This document shows positions 5,847 to 13,869 of a DNA stretch of 18,992 nucleotides, in pieces. Every line of letters starts with the position of its first letter. The stretch's first letter is position 1. The notes beneath the pieces are model-generated. The model was not told the origin of the DNA. It searched no databases and worked only from the letters and a program-made list of their open reading frames with translations. The position numbers and the translations under genes were made by a program. Source of the DNA: an uncultured Bacteroidales bacterium (GTDB taxonomy: Bacteria; Bacteroidota; Bacteroidia; Bacteroidales; UBA932); assembly GCA_900546395.1 (NCBI GenBank), contig URDD01000050.1, positions 1-18,992 of the forward strand, read 5' to 3'.

Positions 5847-7269
5847 ACCTGTTTTTTGGTGTCACGGAAGACCTCATATCTTTCATATTGCAGCAGTCAC
5901 ACCACCCGCCTCCGAGAAGAACAAACTCGATTGATGCCTTGAATTTATGTCCATGCTCGCACTCCCACAGATAAACTGTTCCTGGCTCACCTGTTAGTTC
6001 ATAAGGGCCCAGAAAATGTCCTCCACGAAACTCGGCAGCTGTCTCAAGATCACTGACAGATAGGGTGTATATGGACCTTGAGGTATCATAGCCATGATCA
6101 AGAATCCTGACTTCTCCTGCTGCAGAGGCCTTTTCCAGATTCCGTAACATCCCCGAAGGTCTTATCTGCTTCCAGGACTCGATCTTTTCATACTCGCTTT
6201 CCGAACCGAAAGCGGCCTTTAGCATTTCCGGATTATCCTTTAGCCATGTTCTAGGTCCTAAACCTTTGGTTCCGGCCAGATGACGTAGAAAGAGTCTTAT
6301 TGCAAAATCAGGCACAAACCGAAGCATAGTATAATACTTCGGGCACTTTGAGAGCATTGATTCAAAATATTCCGTAAACGGAACATTTCCCCTAAAATGC
6401 AGATAACTTTCAAGCAAATCCGAATCAGCAAACCACATCCCGTGAAAATTCTGCAATGCAAACCACTTAGGATCAGCAACCTTCTCTATCTGTGCATGGC
6501 ACAACTTCCTGAATATCCTTCCGTAAAATTCATAATTGGTGAGACGGTACTCCTCGCCACTTCCAATATTGTAAAACCTGTTCCAAAATTCATCCGGTAC
6601 ATTATTTTCACATATATTAGCCAGAAGTCTGCCGGAATCCTCTATAGTAGTCCACTCAAGAACACCTCTCATAGGCACATGAAACAATATAGGGTCTATA
6701 TTCTTCAATATACCAGGATATAATATGCCTGATTGTCTGAGACACACCCACTTTCCCAATCCTGAGTCTGAAAATATCTTCTCTGCCAGATACTTTGAAG
6801 CAGAATATGCGTCATAGCTGCTGGGATACACAGGGTCTCCTGTCCTGCCCCACTGCAAAGGCTGCAGCCTGTCTCCGCAATGAGCAACAGAACTTATGAA
6901 AACAGTCTTGATTTCCGTACTGTTTCTCTGGGCAAGAACAGCCCTGACCACATTTTCCGACGAACCTAAATTGACCGTCAAGGTCTTCTCTGGGAAATAA
7001 TCAGCCTGCGGGGAAACCATTCCCCCTATATGCAGAACAATATCTGCACCAGAAACTCCCTTAAGCACATCTTCATAATTCATCATATCTCCCCACACTA
7101 CTTTTACCGCTATATCACGCAGATAAGGTGCAAGGAGCTCACGATTCTTCTGGCTCGGGCGGGCCAGAACCACAATCCTGAAATGATCTTTTCTCCTGTA
7201 CAATTCCTGAAAACCCGCCCATCCCATATTACCGGTAGCTCCGGTCATAAAAACTGTCGTTCTTCTCAT
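5809..7269 (-). CDS. NAD-dependent epimerase/dehydratase family protein with a Cys/His-rich C-terminal extension
   Basis: This is an extended short-chain dehydrogenase/reductase of 486 residues from the chosen start. The Rossmann fold opens with TGATGNMG at 9-16. GDMMNYEDV at 60-68 fits the acidic adenine-side motif, serines S126-S127 lie in ISSVA, and the catalytic pair is Y155 and K159 in YSASK. Such enzymes act on nucleotide sugars, sterols or related alcohols in the cytoplasm; the substrate cannot be told. The family core usually ends near 300-340 residues. Here about 150 more follow, including C437, H439 and H441 (CEHGHKF) and C457, C459 and C460 (CDCC), a pattern like a small zinc-ribbon. 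I chose the ATG at 7269 because GGAGGG lies 8 bases before it and it puts the glycine motif at the usual place; an upstream start at 7296 would add nine residues. The gene is last in an operon after the TPR and EnvC-like genes, and its end overlaps nrdG by 38 bases. Confidence 0.85.
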   Translation of the reverse strand: MRRTTVFMTGATGNMGWAGFQELYRRKDHFRIVVLARPSQKNRELLAPYLRDIAVKVVWGDMMNYEDVLKGVSGADIVLHIGGMVSPQADYFPEKTLTVNLGSSENVVRAVLAQRNSTEIKTVFISSVAHCGDRLQPLQWGRTGDPVYPSSYDAYSASKYLAEKIFSDSGLGKWVCLRQSGILYPGILKNIDPILFHVPMRGVLEWTTIEDSGRLLANICENNVPDEFWNRFYNIGSGEEYRLTNYEFYGRIFRKLCHAQIEKVADPKWFALQNFHGMWFADSDLLESYLHFRGNVPFTEYFESMLSKCPKYYTMLRFVPDFAIRLFLRHLAGTKGLGPRTWLKDNPEMLKAAFGSESEYEKIESWKQIRPSGMLRNLEKASAAGEVRILDHGYDTSRSIYTLSVSDLETAAEFRGGHFLGPYELTGEPGTVYLWECEHGHKFKASIEFVLLGGGWCDCCNMKDMRSSVTPKNRFIWQILSGLYRE

Positions 7270-7277
7270 CTTACTTT

Positions 7278-7283
7278 CCCTCC
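7278..7283 (-). promoter_or_regulatory. Shine-Dalgarno-like site supporting the epimerase start at 7269
   Basis: The minus strand reads GGAGGG with 8 bases between it and the ATG at 7269. Shine-Dalgarno sequences are uncommon in Bacteroidota, so this one is notable, and it favours the internal ATG over the start at 7296. It lies in the short gap after the EnvC-like gene, where a reinitiating ribosome could use it. Confidence 0.45.
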
Positions 7284-7304
7284 AGCAAAGACTCAAGTTA
7301 CTCC

Positions 7305-8495
7305 CTACTTTTTTCTAAGCCACATTTCCGGATTCTGAGGAGTCTGTTTCTGCCATATCTGAAAATGAAGCTGGGTGTCCCCGTTGATAGTATCGACAGT
7401 ACCAAGCACCTGCCCTGTCTTCACTTTATCTCCAGCTTTGACTGCCGTACTCTGAAGTTTACAATAAAAAGAGAACCAGTTGCCATGCTGGACAAGAATA
7501 CATTGGTTATATCCCGGCATCACTACGATTCTTTTTACTACACCGTCAAATACAGCCTTGACTTTTGCACCTTTCGAAACTGCAATTGAAATACCATTAT
7601 TAAAAGGAAGTTTGACGGTCTTGAAAACAGGATGATAATGCTGTCCGAAGCGATCCACTACAGCGCCATCCACAGGCCAAGGAAGTTTACCCTTATTCTT
7701 GGAAAATTCAGCATCAAGAACATAATCAATTTCCTGTCTTGAAACTTTTCCGGAAGAACTGTTACTTTTCATTGCCTCGGCTATAAGGCGCTTGATTTCC
7801 CTGTCAAGGGCATCTACCTGCCTCTTCTTCGATGCCAGCTCTTTCTCATACTTTGTTCGGCTCCTCTTCAGAATATTTACTGTCTGGGATGACTGTATTT
7901 CCTCTTTCTGAAGAGCAGAAAGCTCTGACTGGCGCTCCTTGCGTACCTTTTCCGCTGAAGATTTGAGTTCCTGGAGCTCCTCTTTCCTTGCTTCCAGCTC
8001 CTCCCTTGCACCTCTTATATTTTCAGCCTGCAGTTTCATTTCACCGGAAAGGTTCTTGAAGTAGCTGTATCTGCGGAAAGCCTGCCCGAGATTATCACTG
8101 GCCAGTATGTACATATACCAGACTTTTGCATCACGGTTCTTGTACGCACTCAAAACTAGTTTCTCATAATATCTGGAAAGAGTATCTATCCTGGCATTCA
8201 GCTTGTTTATTTTCTTCTGCGACAGATATATTCCATCCGAATATTGCCTTATCAGTCTGTCACTTTCAGCCACCAGGGCCCGTCTGTTGGCAATTTTCGC
8301 TTTTATCAAAGTAAGTTTTGACAAAGCGCTACGGCTTTTTGATTCATTTTCTGAAAGCTGCCTGTCCAGTATCTCGATATCCCGTTCAAGACGGGCTTTC
8401 CTCTCCTCGTGCGTAGAAATATCCTGCGCTCGAAGAAAGTTTCCGGGAAGGAATGCCATTATTATAAAAATGACGTATAATATTCTGATTTTCAT
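7305..8495 (-). CDS. EnvC-like murein hydrolase activator (coiled coil plus degenerate M23/LytM domain)
   Basis: Proteins of this type sit in the periplasm and switch on cell-wall amidases that split septal peptidoglycan during division. The 396 residues begin with a signal peptide ending near A23 (LRAQD). A long charged coiled coil covers roughly residues 28-245, followed by a LytM/M23 domain starting at LPWP (271). Active M23 peptidases have a zinc histidine and aspartate in an HxGxD-type site; here that site reads NNGIS at 299-303. The usual HxHxE stretch is QLHFQI near 375-380. Two metal ligands thus seem lost, as in non-catalytic EnvC-type activators, so activation rather than hydrolysis is inferred. 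The ATG directly follows the stop codon of the TPR gene, so the two are probably translationally coupled. No amidase gene is in the window. Confidence 0.9.
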   Translation of the reverse strand: MKIRILYVIFIIMAFLPGNFLRAQDISTHEERKARLERDIEILDRQLSENESKSRSALSKLTLIKAKIANRRALVAESDRLIRQYSDGIYLSQKKINKLNARIDTLSRYYEKLVLSAYKNRDAKVWYMYILASDNLGQAFRRYSYFKNLSGEMKLQAENIRGAREELEARKEELQELKSSAEKVRKERQSELSALQKEEIQSSQTVNILKRSRTKYEKELASKKRQVDALDREIKRLIAEAMKSNSSSGKVSRQEIDYVLDAEFSKNKGKLPWPVDGAVVDRFGQHYHPVFKTVKLPFNNGISIAVSKGAKVKAVFDGVVKRIVVMPGYNQCILVQHGNWFSFYCKLQSTAVKAGDKVKTGQVLGTVDTINGDTQLHFQIWQKQTPQNPEMWLRKK

Positions 8496-10211
8496 TTATT
8501 TCTTCATTTCATCCTTACGCCTGGCTATTTTTGCATCCAAATCAGGAATCTCACCGTTATTTTTCAATTTTGCCTGATTCCAGTAAACCATCGCCAGATC
8601 ATAATCTCCCAATGCGAACAAAACTTCTGCATAATGATCCAGTATCACGACACTCTCTTTTCCGCCATAAAGCATTGCATGCTTGAAAAGAGGCTTAGCC
8701 TCCTCAGGTCTGCCGAGCAAATATAAAATCCAGGCATAGGTATCAAGATAAGTAGGGTTATCAGGCTCATTATCCACTGTCAGCTTACTCATTGCCGCAG
8801 CTTTTTTAAGTTTCCTGTTCTCAAGACTTAAGTAATAAGCATAGTTGTTCAGTACCGGAGCATAGTCCGGCTTGAATTTCAGTGCATTATCATAAGCCTT
8901 ATATGCCTTTTTATTGTCACCCTTCTGATGGAAAATATCACCCATTGTAGAATATGCAGTTACCGTTTTAACAGTGTCTCCGGCAGCTGCCTTAATCTGT
9001 ATATTACAGTTTTCCAACACTTTGTCATAATCGCCTTTATTATAATACGCCAGACTTGCAAGCTCCAGAAATGCAAGCTCGCGCGGGAACTTACTGAACG
9101 AAGCTTCAGACTCGGCAGCAAGGGCATCCCAATCCTTAGAGTACATAAGCATCTCAACATAGTTAGCTGCAGCAGAGACACTTTCAGGATACATATCTTT
9201 ATTCTGGCGGAAAAAGCTCAATGCCAAATCGTTGCGTCCTGTACTAAAATAATATACACCTGCAGTTACCAATGCTGAACTGTCGTTAGGATGAACCTCT
9301 AGAGTCCTTGTCATCATACTATCGACCCTCGGCATAAAAGACTTGAGAAACATAGGGTCCGACCTCTGGATAATGGCCTTCAAATAATCACACTTTCCGC
9401 CCGCCGGAATCATTTCATCTGAAAGAAACTCATTTATCACTTTGAAATAACTGTCATATTTCCTTGTCACTCTGAAAGCCTCAGCCTTTCCAAGCAATGC
9501 CGGAGCGAATCCAGGCTCCAGATCCAGAGCTTCATCGTATAGTTTCACAGCCAGTGAATCATTATACATAGACATCTGATAATCACCCAAAACAGACAAG
9601 ACTTGAGGTGAAGAATATTCTTTATTATATTCCTCAAGACTTGAATATGCCTCTTTTTCCTTTCCCTGACGCGCCAAAAGCTGGAATCTGGTCATAGCCG
9701 TAGCATCATTCCTGCCTGACACAGTCTCAATCTGGGTAAGAGTTTCCAAAGCCTTTTCAACCTGATTCTCCGCCAGGTAAAGTTCTATAAGACTATAATA
9801 AAGCTCACTTCTTTTAGGAAAATCCTTCAACAAATCCTCATACATAGCAATCGTCAGTTCTCTTCGGTCTGATGCAGCATAAATCATAGCCAGCCGATAA
9901 CGGTACCAGAAATTCCCGCAATCCAGTTCCGATGCCATTTTCAGCTCTTTCTCCGCTGACAACTTATCTCCAATACAAAAATACGAAAGACCAAGATAGT
10001 AGTGCGCAGCATCATTTTCCGGAGACTCTGCTACGACCTTTTTCAAAATCTCCAAAGCACCTTCAAAATCATTTGCACTATATTTTTCAACGGCAGAAAT
10101 TACCTGATTCTCATAAACATACTCTTTATCCTGAGCTGAAACAGTACAGAAACCGGTAAGCAGGATTGCAAGAGAAAAAAATATATTCGATAATCTGTTG
10201 TTCTTTATCAT
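8496..10211 (-). CDS. Exported tetratricopeptide-repeat protein
   Basis: From the ATG at 10211 this is a 571-residue protein with a signal peptide (basic MIKNNR, a hydrophobic core, cleavage near VSA/QDK at residue 26). An upstream in-frame start at 10250 would add 13 residues ahead of the signal and is less likely. Nearly the whole mature chain is helical TPR-like repeats. The clearest are AAHYYLGLSYFCIGDKLSAE near the N-terminus and AYSTMGDIFHQKGDNKKAY and TYAWILYLLGRPEEAKPLF near the C-terminus. There is no enzymatic motif, and a scaffold role is likely. It is the first gene of the operon, and its stop codon abuts the start of the EnvC-like gene. A TPR gene just before an EnvC-type gene is, to my knowledge, common in Bacteroidota, hinting at a shared role in envelope or division. 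Absence of a lipobox suggests a soluble periplasmic protein. Confidence 0.88.
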   Translation of the reverse strand: MIKNNRLSNIFFSLAILLTGFCTVSAQDKEYVYENQVISAVEKYSANDFEGALEILKKVVAESPENDAAHYYLGLSYFCIGDKLSAEKELKMASELDCGNFWYRYRLAMIYAASDRRELTIAMYEDLLKDFPKRSELYYSLIELYLAENQVEKALETLTQIETVSGRNDATAMTRFQLLARQGKEKEAYSSLEEYNKEYSSPQVLSVLGDYQMSMYNDSLAVKLYDEALDLEPGFAPALLGKAEAFRVTRKYDSYFKVINEFLSDEMIPAGGKCDYLKAIIQRSDPMFLKSFMPRVDSMMTRTLEVHPNDSSALVTAGVYYFSTGRNDLALSFFRQNKDMYPESVSAAANYVEMLMYSKDWDALAAESEASFSKFPRELAFLELASLAYYNKGDYDKVLENCNIQIKAAAGDTVKTVTAYSTMGDIFHQKGDNKKAYKAYDNALKFKPDYAPVLNNYAYYLSLENRKLKKAAAMSKLTVDNEPDNPTYLDTYAWILYLLGRPEEAKPLFKHAMLYGGKESVVILDHYAEVLFALGDYDLAMVYWNQAKLKNNGEIPDLDAKIARRKDEMKK

Positions 10212-10269
10212 ATAATAATTCTTTGACAGCCTGAAATAAAAGGCTTGCATTACAGTTCACGCAACTATG

Positions 10270-10277
10270 CAAAAATA
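10270..10277 (-). promoter_or_regulatory. -7 element for the TPR-envC-epimerase operon
   Basis: The minus strand reads TATTTTTG, an exact TAnnTTTG match about 60 bases before the TPR start codon at 10211. No TTG lies at the usual -33 distance; the nearest is too close. It stands back to back with the sigma-factor promoter in the same 177-base gap. Confidence 0.4.
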
Positions 10278-10307
10278 GTACATTTCTGGCAATTGTCGGT
10301 GTTTTTA

Positions 10308-10338
10308 TTGGCATTACAGATTTTATGCGGTATTTTTG
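10308..10338 (+). promoter_or_regulatory. Bacteroidota promoter for the sigma/anti-sigma pair
   Basis: TTG at 10308-10310 and TATTTTTG at 10331-10338 are separated by 20 bases. Both boxes and the spacing fit the housekeeping consensus of the phylum. Transcription would begin near 10345, giving a leader of about 80 bases before the GTG start. The match implies basal expression by the primary sigma factor; a separate autoregulatory site for the ECF sigma factor is not evident. Confidence 0.55.
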
Positions 10339-10427
10339 ACAAAAGCAATATAGCCAATGCAACATTTCTGACTATGATTGCATCTGATGTTTGCATAATT
10401 GAAAAAACGAAGAATTAGAGACAGACT

Positions 10428-10970
10428 GTGACCGGGACCTCAGAGCAGCAATTGATTGATCTGTGCATTAAAGGAGACAGGATCGCTCAGAGGGCCATAT
10501 ACGACCGTCTGGCATCACGTATGTTCTCTGTGTGCATAAGATATGTCTGCGACCGTATGGTTGCTGAAGACATACTTCAGGACGGCTTTATCACTCTGTT
10601 CTCAAAAATCGGCAGCTACAAGGGAGACGGCTCCTTCGAAGGCTGGGCACGAAAGATCTTTGTCAACACTGCCCTGATGTATCTTAGGAAGAAAGATGCT
10701 CTGAAAATGAGCGAAGAGCTGGAAAATGCGCGTAATCTAAGTTCTGATTTATCGTCTCAAATGCAGAACATAGGTTATAAGGAACTGATGAAACTCATCA
10801 CTTCTCTTCCTCCCGGATTCCGCACAGTTTTCAATATGTATGTAATAGAAGGATATTCCCACAAAGAAATTGCCGATATGATGAGCATAACGGAAACAAC
10901 ATCCAGGACTCAGTTGAGCAGGGCAAGATTGTGGTTGCAGAGTAAAATTAAAGAACAGGAAAATGCGTAA
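10428..10970 (+). CDS. RNA polymerase sigma factor, ECF type (sigma-70 family)
   Basis: This 180-residue protein has only the two core sigma domains, which defines the ECF class that directs RNA polymerase to special promoters. Region 2 spans about residues 24-92 with the core-binding stretch AEDILQDGFITLF at 46-58. Region 4 covers about 121-175, with LPPGFRTVFNMYVIEGYSHKEIADMM leading into the helix-turn-helix that reads the -35 element; that motif runs from residue 127 to 152. The start is GTG: an in-frame TAG lies only nine bases upstream and no ATG lies between. The stop overlaps by 8 bases the start of a gene for a membrane protein with an anti-sigma-like N-terminus, the usual arrangement for a sigma factor and its inhibitor. 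The inducing signal is unknown, but envelope state is a reasonable guess given the partner. Confidence 0.92.
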   Translation: MTGTSEQQLIDLCIKGDRIAQRAIYDRLASRMFSVCIRYVCDRMVAEDILQDGFITLFSKIGSYKGDGSFEGWARKIFVNTALMYLRKKDALKMSEELENARNLSSDLSSQMQNIGYKELMKLITSLPPGFRTVFNMYVIEGYSHKEIADMMSITETTSRTQLSRARLWLQSKIKEQENA

Positions 10971-12252
10971 AGAGGACGACAAGTTCGATATGATGATAAA
11001 GTCAATCCTTGACGAAGGACAGGAAGAAGTTCCTGCCCGCATCTGGGATTCCATAAATTCAAGATTGGACAGCATCGAAACCCCGGTTACAGAGAAAAAA
11101 ACGAAGCCTGTAATCATATGGCTGAGACATGCCGGAATAGGACTCACTGCAGCCGCCGCAGTGACAACTGCAGTAATCTTCAGCGGCATAACAGGAAATG
11201 ACAACTCCATTCAGGACAACACTCTTGCTGTTGTGGAATCTCAGCATTCAGTAACTGACGGAACCCAGGACGTCATGTCTCCCGAAAAAGTCATTATGGC
11301 AGATGCCATGACAACATGTTCCGTATCAGGAAAGTCACATAAATACCAGCCAAAAGGAACTACTAACAATATCCCTGACAATCTGCCGGTTACATCAATA
11401 ACCATGGCAGAAGCAGCATTGGACGCAGATGTTTCAGAAAATGAAGCTGCCATAGAAATCGACAAAGAAGAAACTACGGCATCAGAAGAAAAGGTTCCTG
11501 CAGACGGCAAATCCGCTGAAAAGAAAAGACACAATACTGACAGCAGCTATCTTCTGGACAATCCTTTCGATGATTTTCCGGAAGATGAAGATACAGGAAA
11601 AAACCGGGTTAAGACTTCGCTTGCCATATTTGGCAATGCTACCAGCAACTCTAACGCAGAAAGACATAAAGATCTCTCTTTCAGGGCGCCTGGTGCACCT
11701 GCCAAAAGTACCGTGACAGAAAGCGGAGATTCCAGATACGGCATCCCTGTCTCTTTCGGAATCGGGACAAAACTTTTGTTCACAAAGCATTGGTCAATGA
11801 GCATAGGACTCAACTACACCTTTTTGTCCCGTACTTTCGATGGAAACTTCTATGACGTAAAAGAAGACGGAACCTATACCAATACACATTTTACGGATAT
11901 ACGCAACACACAGAATTACATAGGCATTCCACTAAATGTATATTACAGTGTTATACAAGGTCGTTTTGTAGATTTCTATGCATATGCCGGAGGAAGTGCC
12001 GAATACTGTCTCAACAACAAATACAATATGAGCAGTGCAGAAGGTAATTTCATTCATAAAGGGGATGCAGGATCATTCCAGTTCTCGGCTAATATCGGAA
12101 TAGGAGTAGAATTCATTATAGCCCAAAGACTTGGAATCTATATTGACCCGAGTGTAAGATATTACTTCAGAAACAGTAAGGCACCGAAAAGCATAAGAAC
12201 TGACCAGCCGCTTATGCTTGCATTCGAAGCCGGTCTCAGAATACGATTCTAA
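10963..12252 (+). CDS. Anti-sigma-like membrane protein with a C-terminal outer-membrane-type beta-barrel
   Basis: The 429 residues divide into four parts. Residues 1 to about 48 are a charged helical segment containing VPARIWDSINSRLD, like the start of many Bacteroidota anti-sigma factors. Residues 57-78 are one membrane helix (AGIGLTAAAAVTTAVIFSG). Residues 79 to about 258 are polar, acidic and low in complexity. Residues about 259-429 alternate as beta-strands and end in the aromatic RIRF, as in small outer-membrane barrel proteins. The start overlaps the sigma gene by 8 bases (ATG at 10963, sigma stop at 10968-10970). If each part folds as predicted, the protein would hold the sigma factor in the cytoplasm, cross the inner membrane and reach the outer membrane through the linker. 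The barrel could also fold differently or be released by proteolysis. Similar arrangements exist in Bacteroidota to my knowledge, but their mechanism is not one I can name. Confidence 0.82.
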   Translation: MRKEDDKFDMMIKSILDEGQEEVPARIWDSINSRLDSIETPVTEKKTKPVIIWLRHAGIGLTAAAAVTTAVIFSGITGNDNSIQDNTLAVVESQHSVTDGTQDVMSPEKVIMADAMTTCSVSGKSHKYQPKGTTNNIPDNLPVTSITMAEAALDADVSENEAAIEIDKEETTASEEKVPADGKSAEKKRHNTDSSYLLDNPFDDFPEDEDTGKNRVKTSLAIFGNATSNSNAERHKDLSFRAPGAPAKSTVTESGDSRYGIPVSFGIGTKLLFTKHWSMSIGLNYTFLSRTFDGNFYDVKEDGTYTNTHFTDIRNTQNYIGIPLNVYYSVIQGRFVDFYAYAGGSAEYCLNNKYNMSSAEGNFIHKGDAGSFQFSANIGIGVEFIIAQRLGIYIDPSVRYYFRNSKAPKSIRTDQPLMLAFEAGLRIRF

Positions 12253-12273
12253 GAAGGCAGCATCAAATACAGC

Positions 12274-12993
12274 CTATAACCTAAGGAATTTTCTGAGTTC
12301 CGGACAGGCTGTATCTGAGAGATTCTCCCTGGTGCCGTTCCATAATATCCGGCCTTCATATACGAAACTGATATTATCGCCTATTGTCCTGATAGAATTC
12401 ATATCGTGGGTATTTATGACAGTAGTCATATTGTATTCACGCGTTATTTCTGAAATAAGCTCATCTATCAGCGAAGATGTATATGGATCTAGTCCGGAAT
12501 TAGGCTCATCACAAAAAAGATAATCCGGATTAAGTGCTATAGCCCTTGCAATACCGACCCTTTTCTGCATACCCCCGCTCAACTCGTCAGGCAGTTTATT
12601 TTCCGAATCCCTGACATTGACCCTCTCAAGACAAAACCTTGCCCTTTCGATTTTTTCCTTCCTGCTCCAATCAGTACAGAAATCCATTGGAAACATAATG
12701 TTTTCCAGCACAGTAGCAAAATCAAACAATGCGCTTGCCTGAAACAGGAGACCTATTCTCTGACGCAGCTTCTTCTTTTCGGCATAACTCATCGAGGACA
12801 GATTTTCATCACCGTACCATATATTCCCCGCATCGGGCTCATGCAGCCCGATCAGAGTCCTCAGCAAAACTGTCTTGCCGCTTCCGCTGGCACCTATCAC
12901 CATATTGCATTTTCCCGGCTCATAGACCACTGATATATCCTTAAGGATTTCTTTTCCTCCGAAGCCCTTGAAAAGATGTTCTACCTTTATCAT
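12274..12993 (-). CDS. mlaF: ABC transporter ATP-binding protein, MlaF type
   Basis: MlaF is the ATPase of the Mla-type lipid transporter that moves phospholipids between the two membranes and keeps the outer membrane asymmetric. All nucleotide-binding motifs are intact in 239 residues: Walker A GASGSGKT at 34-41, Q85 in the Q-loop LLFQAS, signature LSGGM at 138-142, Walker B ending in D162-E163 (LFCDEPNSGLD), and switch histidine H196 (NTHD). The permease gene lies 12 bases upstream on the same strand, which fixes the assignment better than the ATPase alone could. The gene ends 21 bases from the end of the convergent anti-sigma-like gene, and no clear terminator is seen between them. No MlaD/MCE gene follows, so the substrate-binding part must be encoded elsewhere. 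Confidence 0.9.
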   Translation of the reverse strand: MIKVEHLFKGFGGKEILKDISVVYEPGKCNMVIGASGSGKTVLLRTLIGLHEPDAGNIWYGDENLSSMSYAEKKKLRQRIGLLFQASALFDFATVLENIMFPMDFCTDWSRKEKIERARFCLERVNVRDSENKLPDELSGGMQKRVGIARAIALNPDYLFCDEPNSGLDPYTSSLIDELISEITREYNMTTVINTHDMNSIRTIGDNISFVYEGRILWNGTRENLSDTACPELRKFLRL

Positions 12994-13005
12994 ATTACAA
13001 ACTGA

Positions 13006-13755
13006 CTAATAAAGCATCAACTGCGTAATTACAAGATCAAACATAAGTATCAATATACTTATGGTAACAATAGCCTTTGTACTTGCTGTTCCCACCCCGA
13101 GAGAGCCTCCTACGGCATAATACCCTCTGAAAGAAGCTATTGAAGATATCAGAAAACAGAAAACGGACATCTTGAAGCCGCTGTAAAACACAAAAAAGCC
13201 ATTAAAGCAATACTTGATGCCTTCTATATACTGGGGAAGTCCTATTATACCTGTCAACGCCACCACAAGACATCCTCCCAAGAGGCCGAAAGCCAGACTT
13301 AGCAGCATCAGAAGAGGACTGAGAAAAGTCACTGACACCAATTTGGGAAGTACCAGAAAACCGGCAGAATTGACCCCCATCATTTCCATAGCGTCAATCT
13401 GGTCAGTAATCCTCATGCTTCCTATTTCAGAAGATATGTTGGATCCCATCTTCCCGGCAAGAATCAAGGCAACTATCGTCGAACAGAATTCAAGGATAAG
13501 GATTTCCCTGGTCATAAAGCCTATATTCATCTTGTCAATCAACGGATTTTCCATATTCGAGGCTATCTGGATTACAAGGACTCCACCTATGAAAAGCGAG
13601 ATGACACAAACCAGAAGCACTGAAGAAAGAATAAGCTTGTCAGCCTCTACCAGGAACTGCCGCCAGAAAATACTCCACTTCTCCGGTTTTTTGAAAACCA
13701 CTTTCAGAAAAAGCAGATATCTGCCTACAGACTCTAAAAAATCCTTTATAATCAT
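13006..13755 (-). CDS. mlaE: ABC transporter permease, MlaE family
   Basis: MlaE forms the inner-membrane channel of the Mla/MCE lipid transporter together with MlaF. From the ATG at 13755 it has 249 residues, the usual family size. After an N-terminal amphipathic helix come several hydrophobic helices (for example near 42-65 and 84-101). The hallmark cytoplasmic motif starting EIGSMRITDQIDAME lies at 110-124, the part that meets the ATPase. A GTG-initiated extension to 13812 would add 19 residues unlike the family and would reach upstream of the predicted -7 element, so I prefer the internal ATG. It is the first gene of a two-gene operon with mlaF and is divergent from the ComM-like gene. 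Confidence 0.9.
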   Translation of the reverse strand: MIIKDFLESVGRYLLFLKVVFKKPEKWSIFWRQFLVEADKLILSSVLLVCVISLFIGGVLVIQIASNMENPLIDKMNIGFMTREILILEFCSTIVALILAGKMGSNISSEIGSMRITDQIDAMEMMGVNSAGFLVLPKLVSVTFLSPLLMLLSLAFGLLGGCLVVALTGIIGLPQYIEGIKYCFNGFFVFYSGFKMSVFCFLISSIASFRGYYAVGGSLGVGTASTKAIVTISILILMFDLVITQLMLY

Positions 13756-13781
13756 ATCCAGAACGTAAATATCGCAAACGG

Positions 13782-13789
13782 CAAATTTA
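13782..13789 (-). promoter_or_regulatory. -7 element for mlaE-mlaF
   Basis: The minus strand reads TAAATTTG, matching TAnnTTTG. Transcription would begin roughly 20 bases before the ATG at 13755, which supports that start over the upstream GTG. No TTG is present at the normal -33 distance. Confidence 0.4.
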
Positions 13790-13869
13790 CGAAAGTGTTT
13801 TGATTTCACCACTTTTTTCTGATTCTTAAGCTTTTTTCTCTTTTTGAAGTGAATCTTTGAGAAAAAAAT

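Noticed and set aside
7270..7296. Longer epimerase start at 7296
   Set aside because: It would add nine residues before the Rossmann glycine motif; the ATG at 7269 has GGAGGG eight bases upstream and gives the usual N-terminus.
10749..11210. Minus-strand open frame of 153 codons across the sigma/anti-sigma junction
   Set aside because: It crosses two well-supported overlapping genes on the other strand and has no recognisable domain.
13756..13812. Longer mlaE start at the GTG near 13812
   Set aside because: The 19 extra residues are unlike the family and would lie across the predicted -7 element at 13782-13789.
13852..13859. AATCTTTG as a -7 element for comM
   Set aside because: It misses the first T of TAnnTTTG, has no -33 partner, and would leave a leader of only a few bases.
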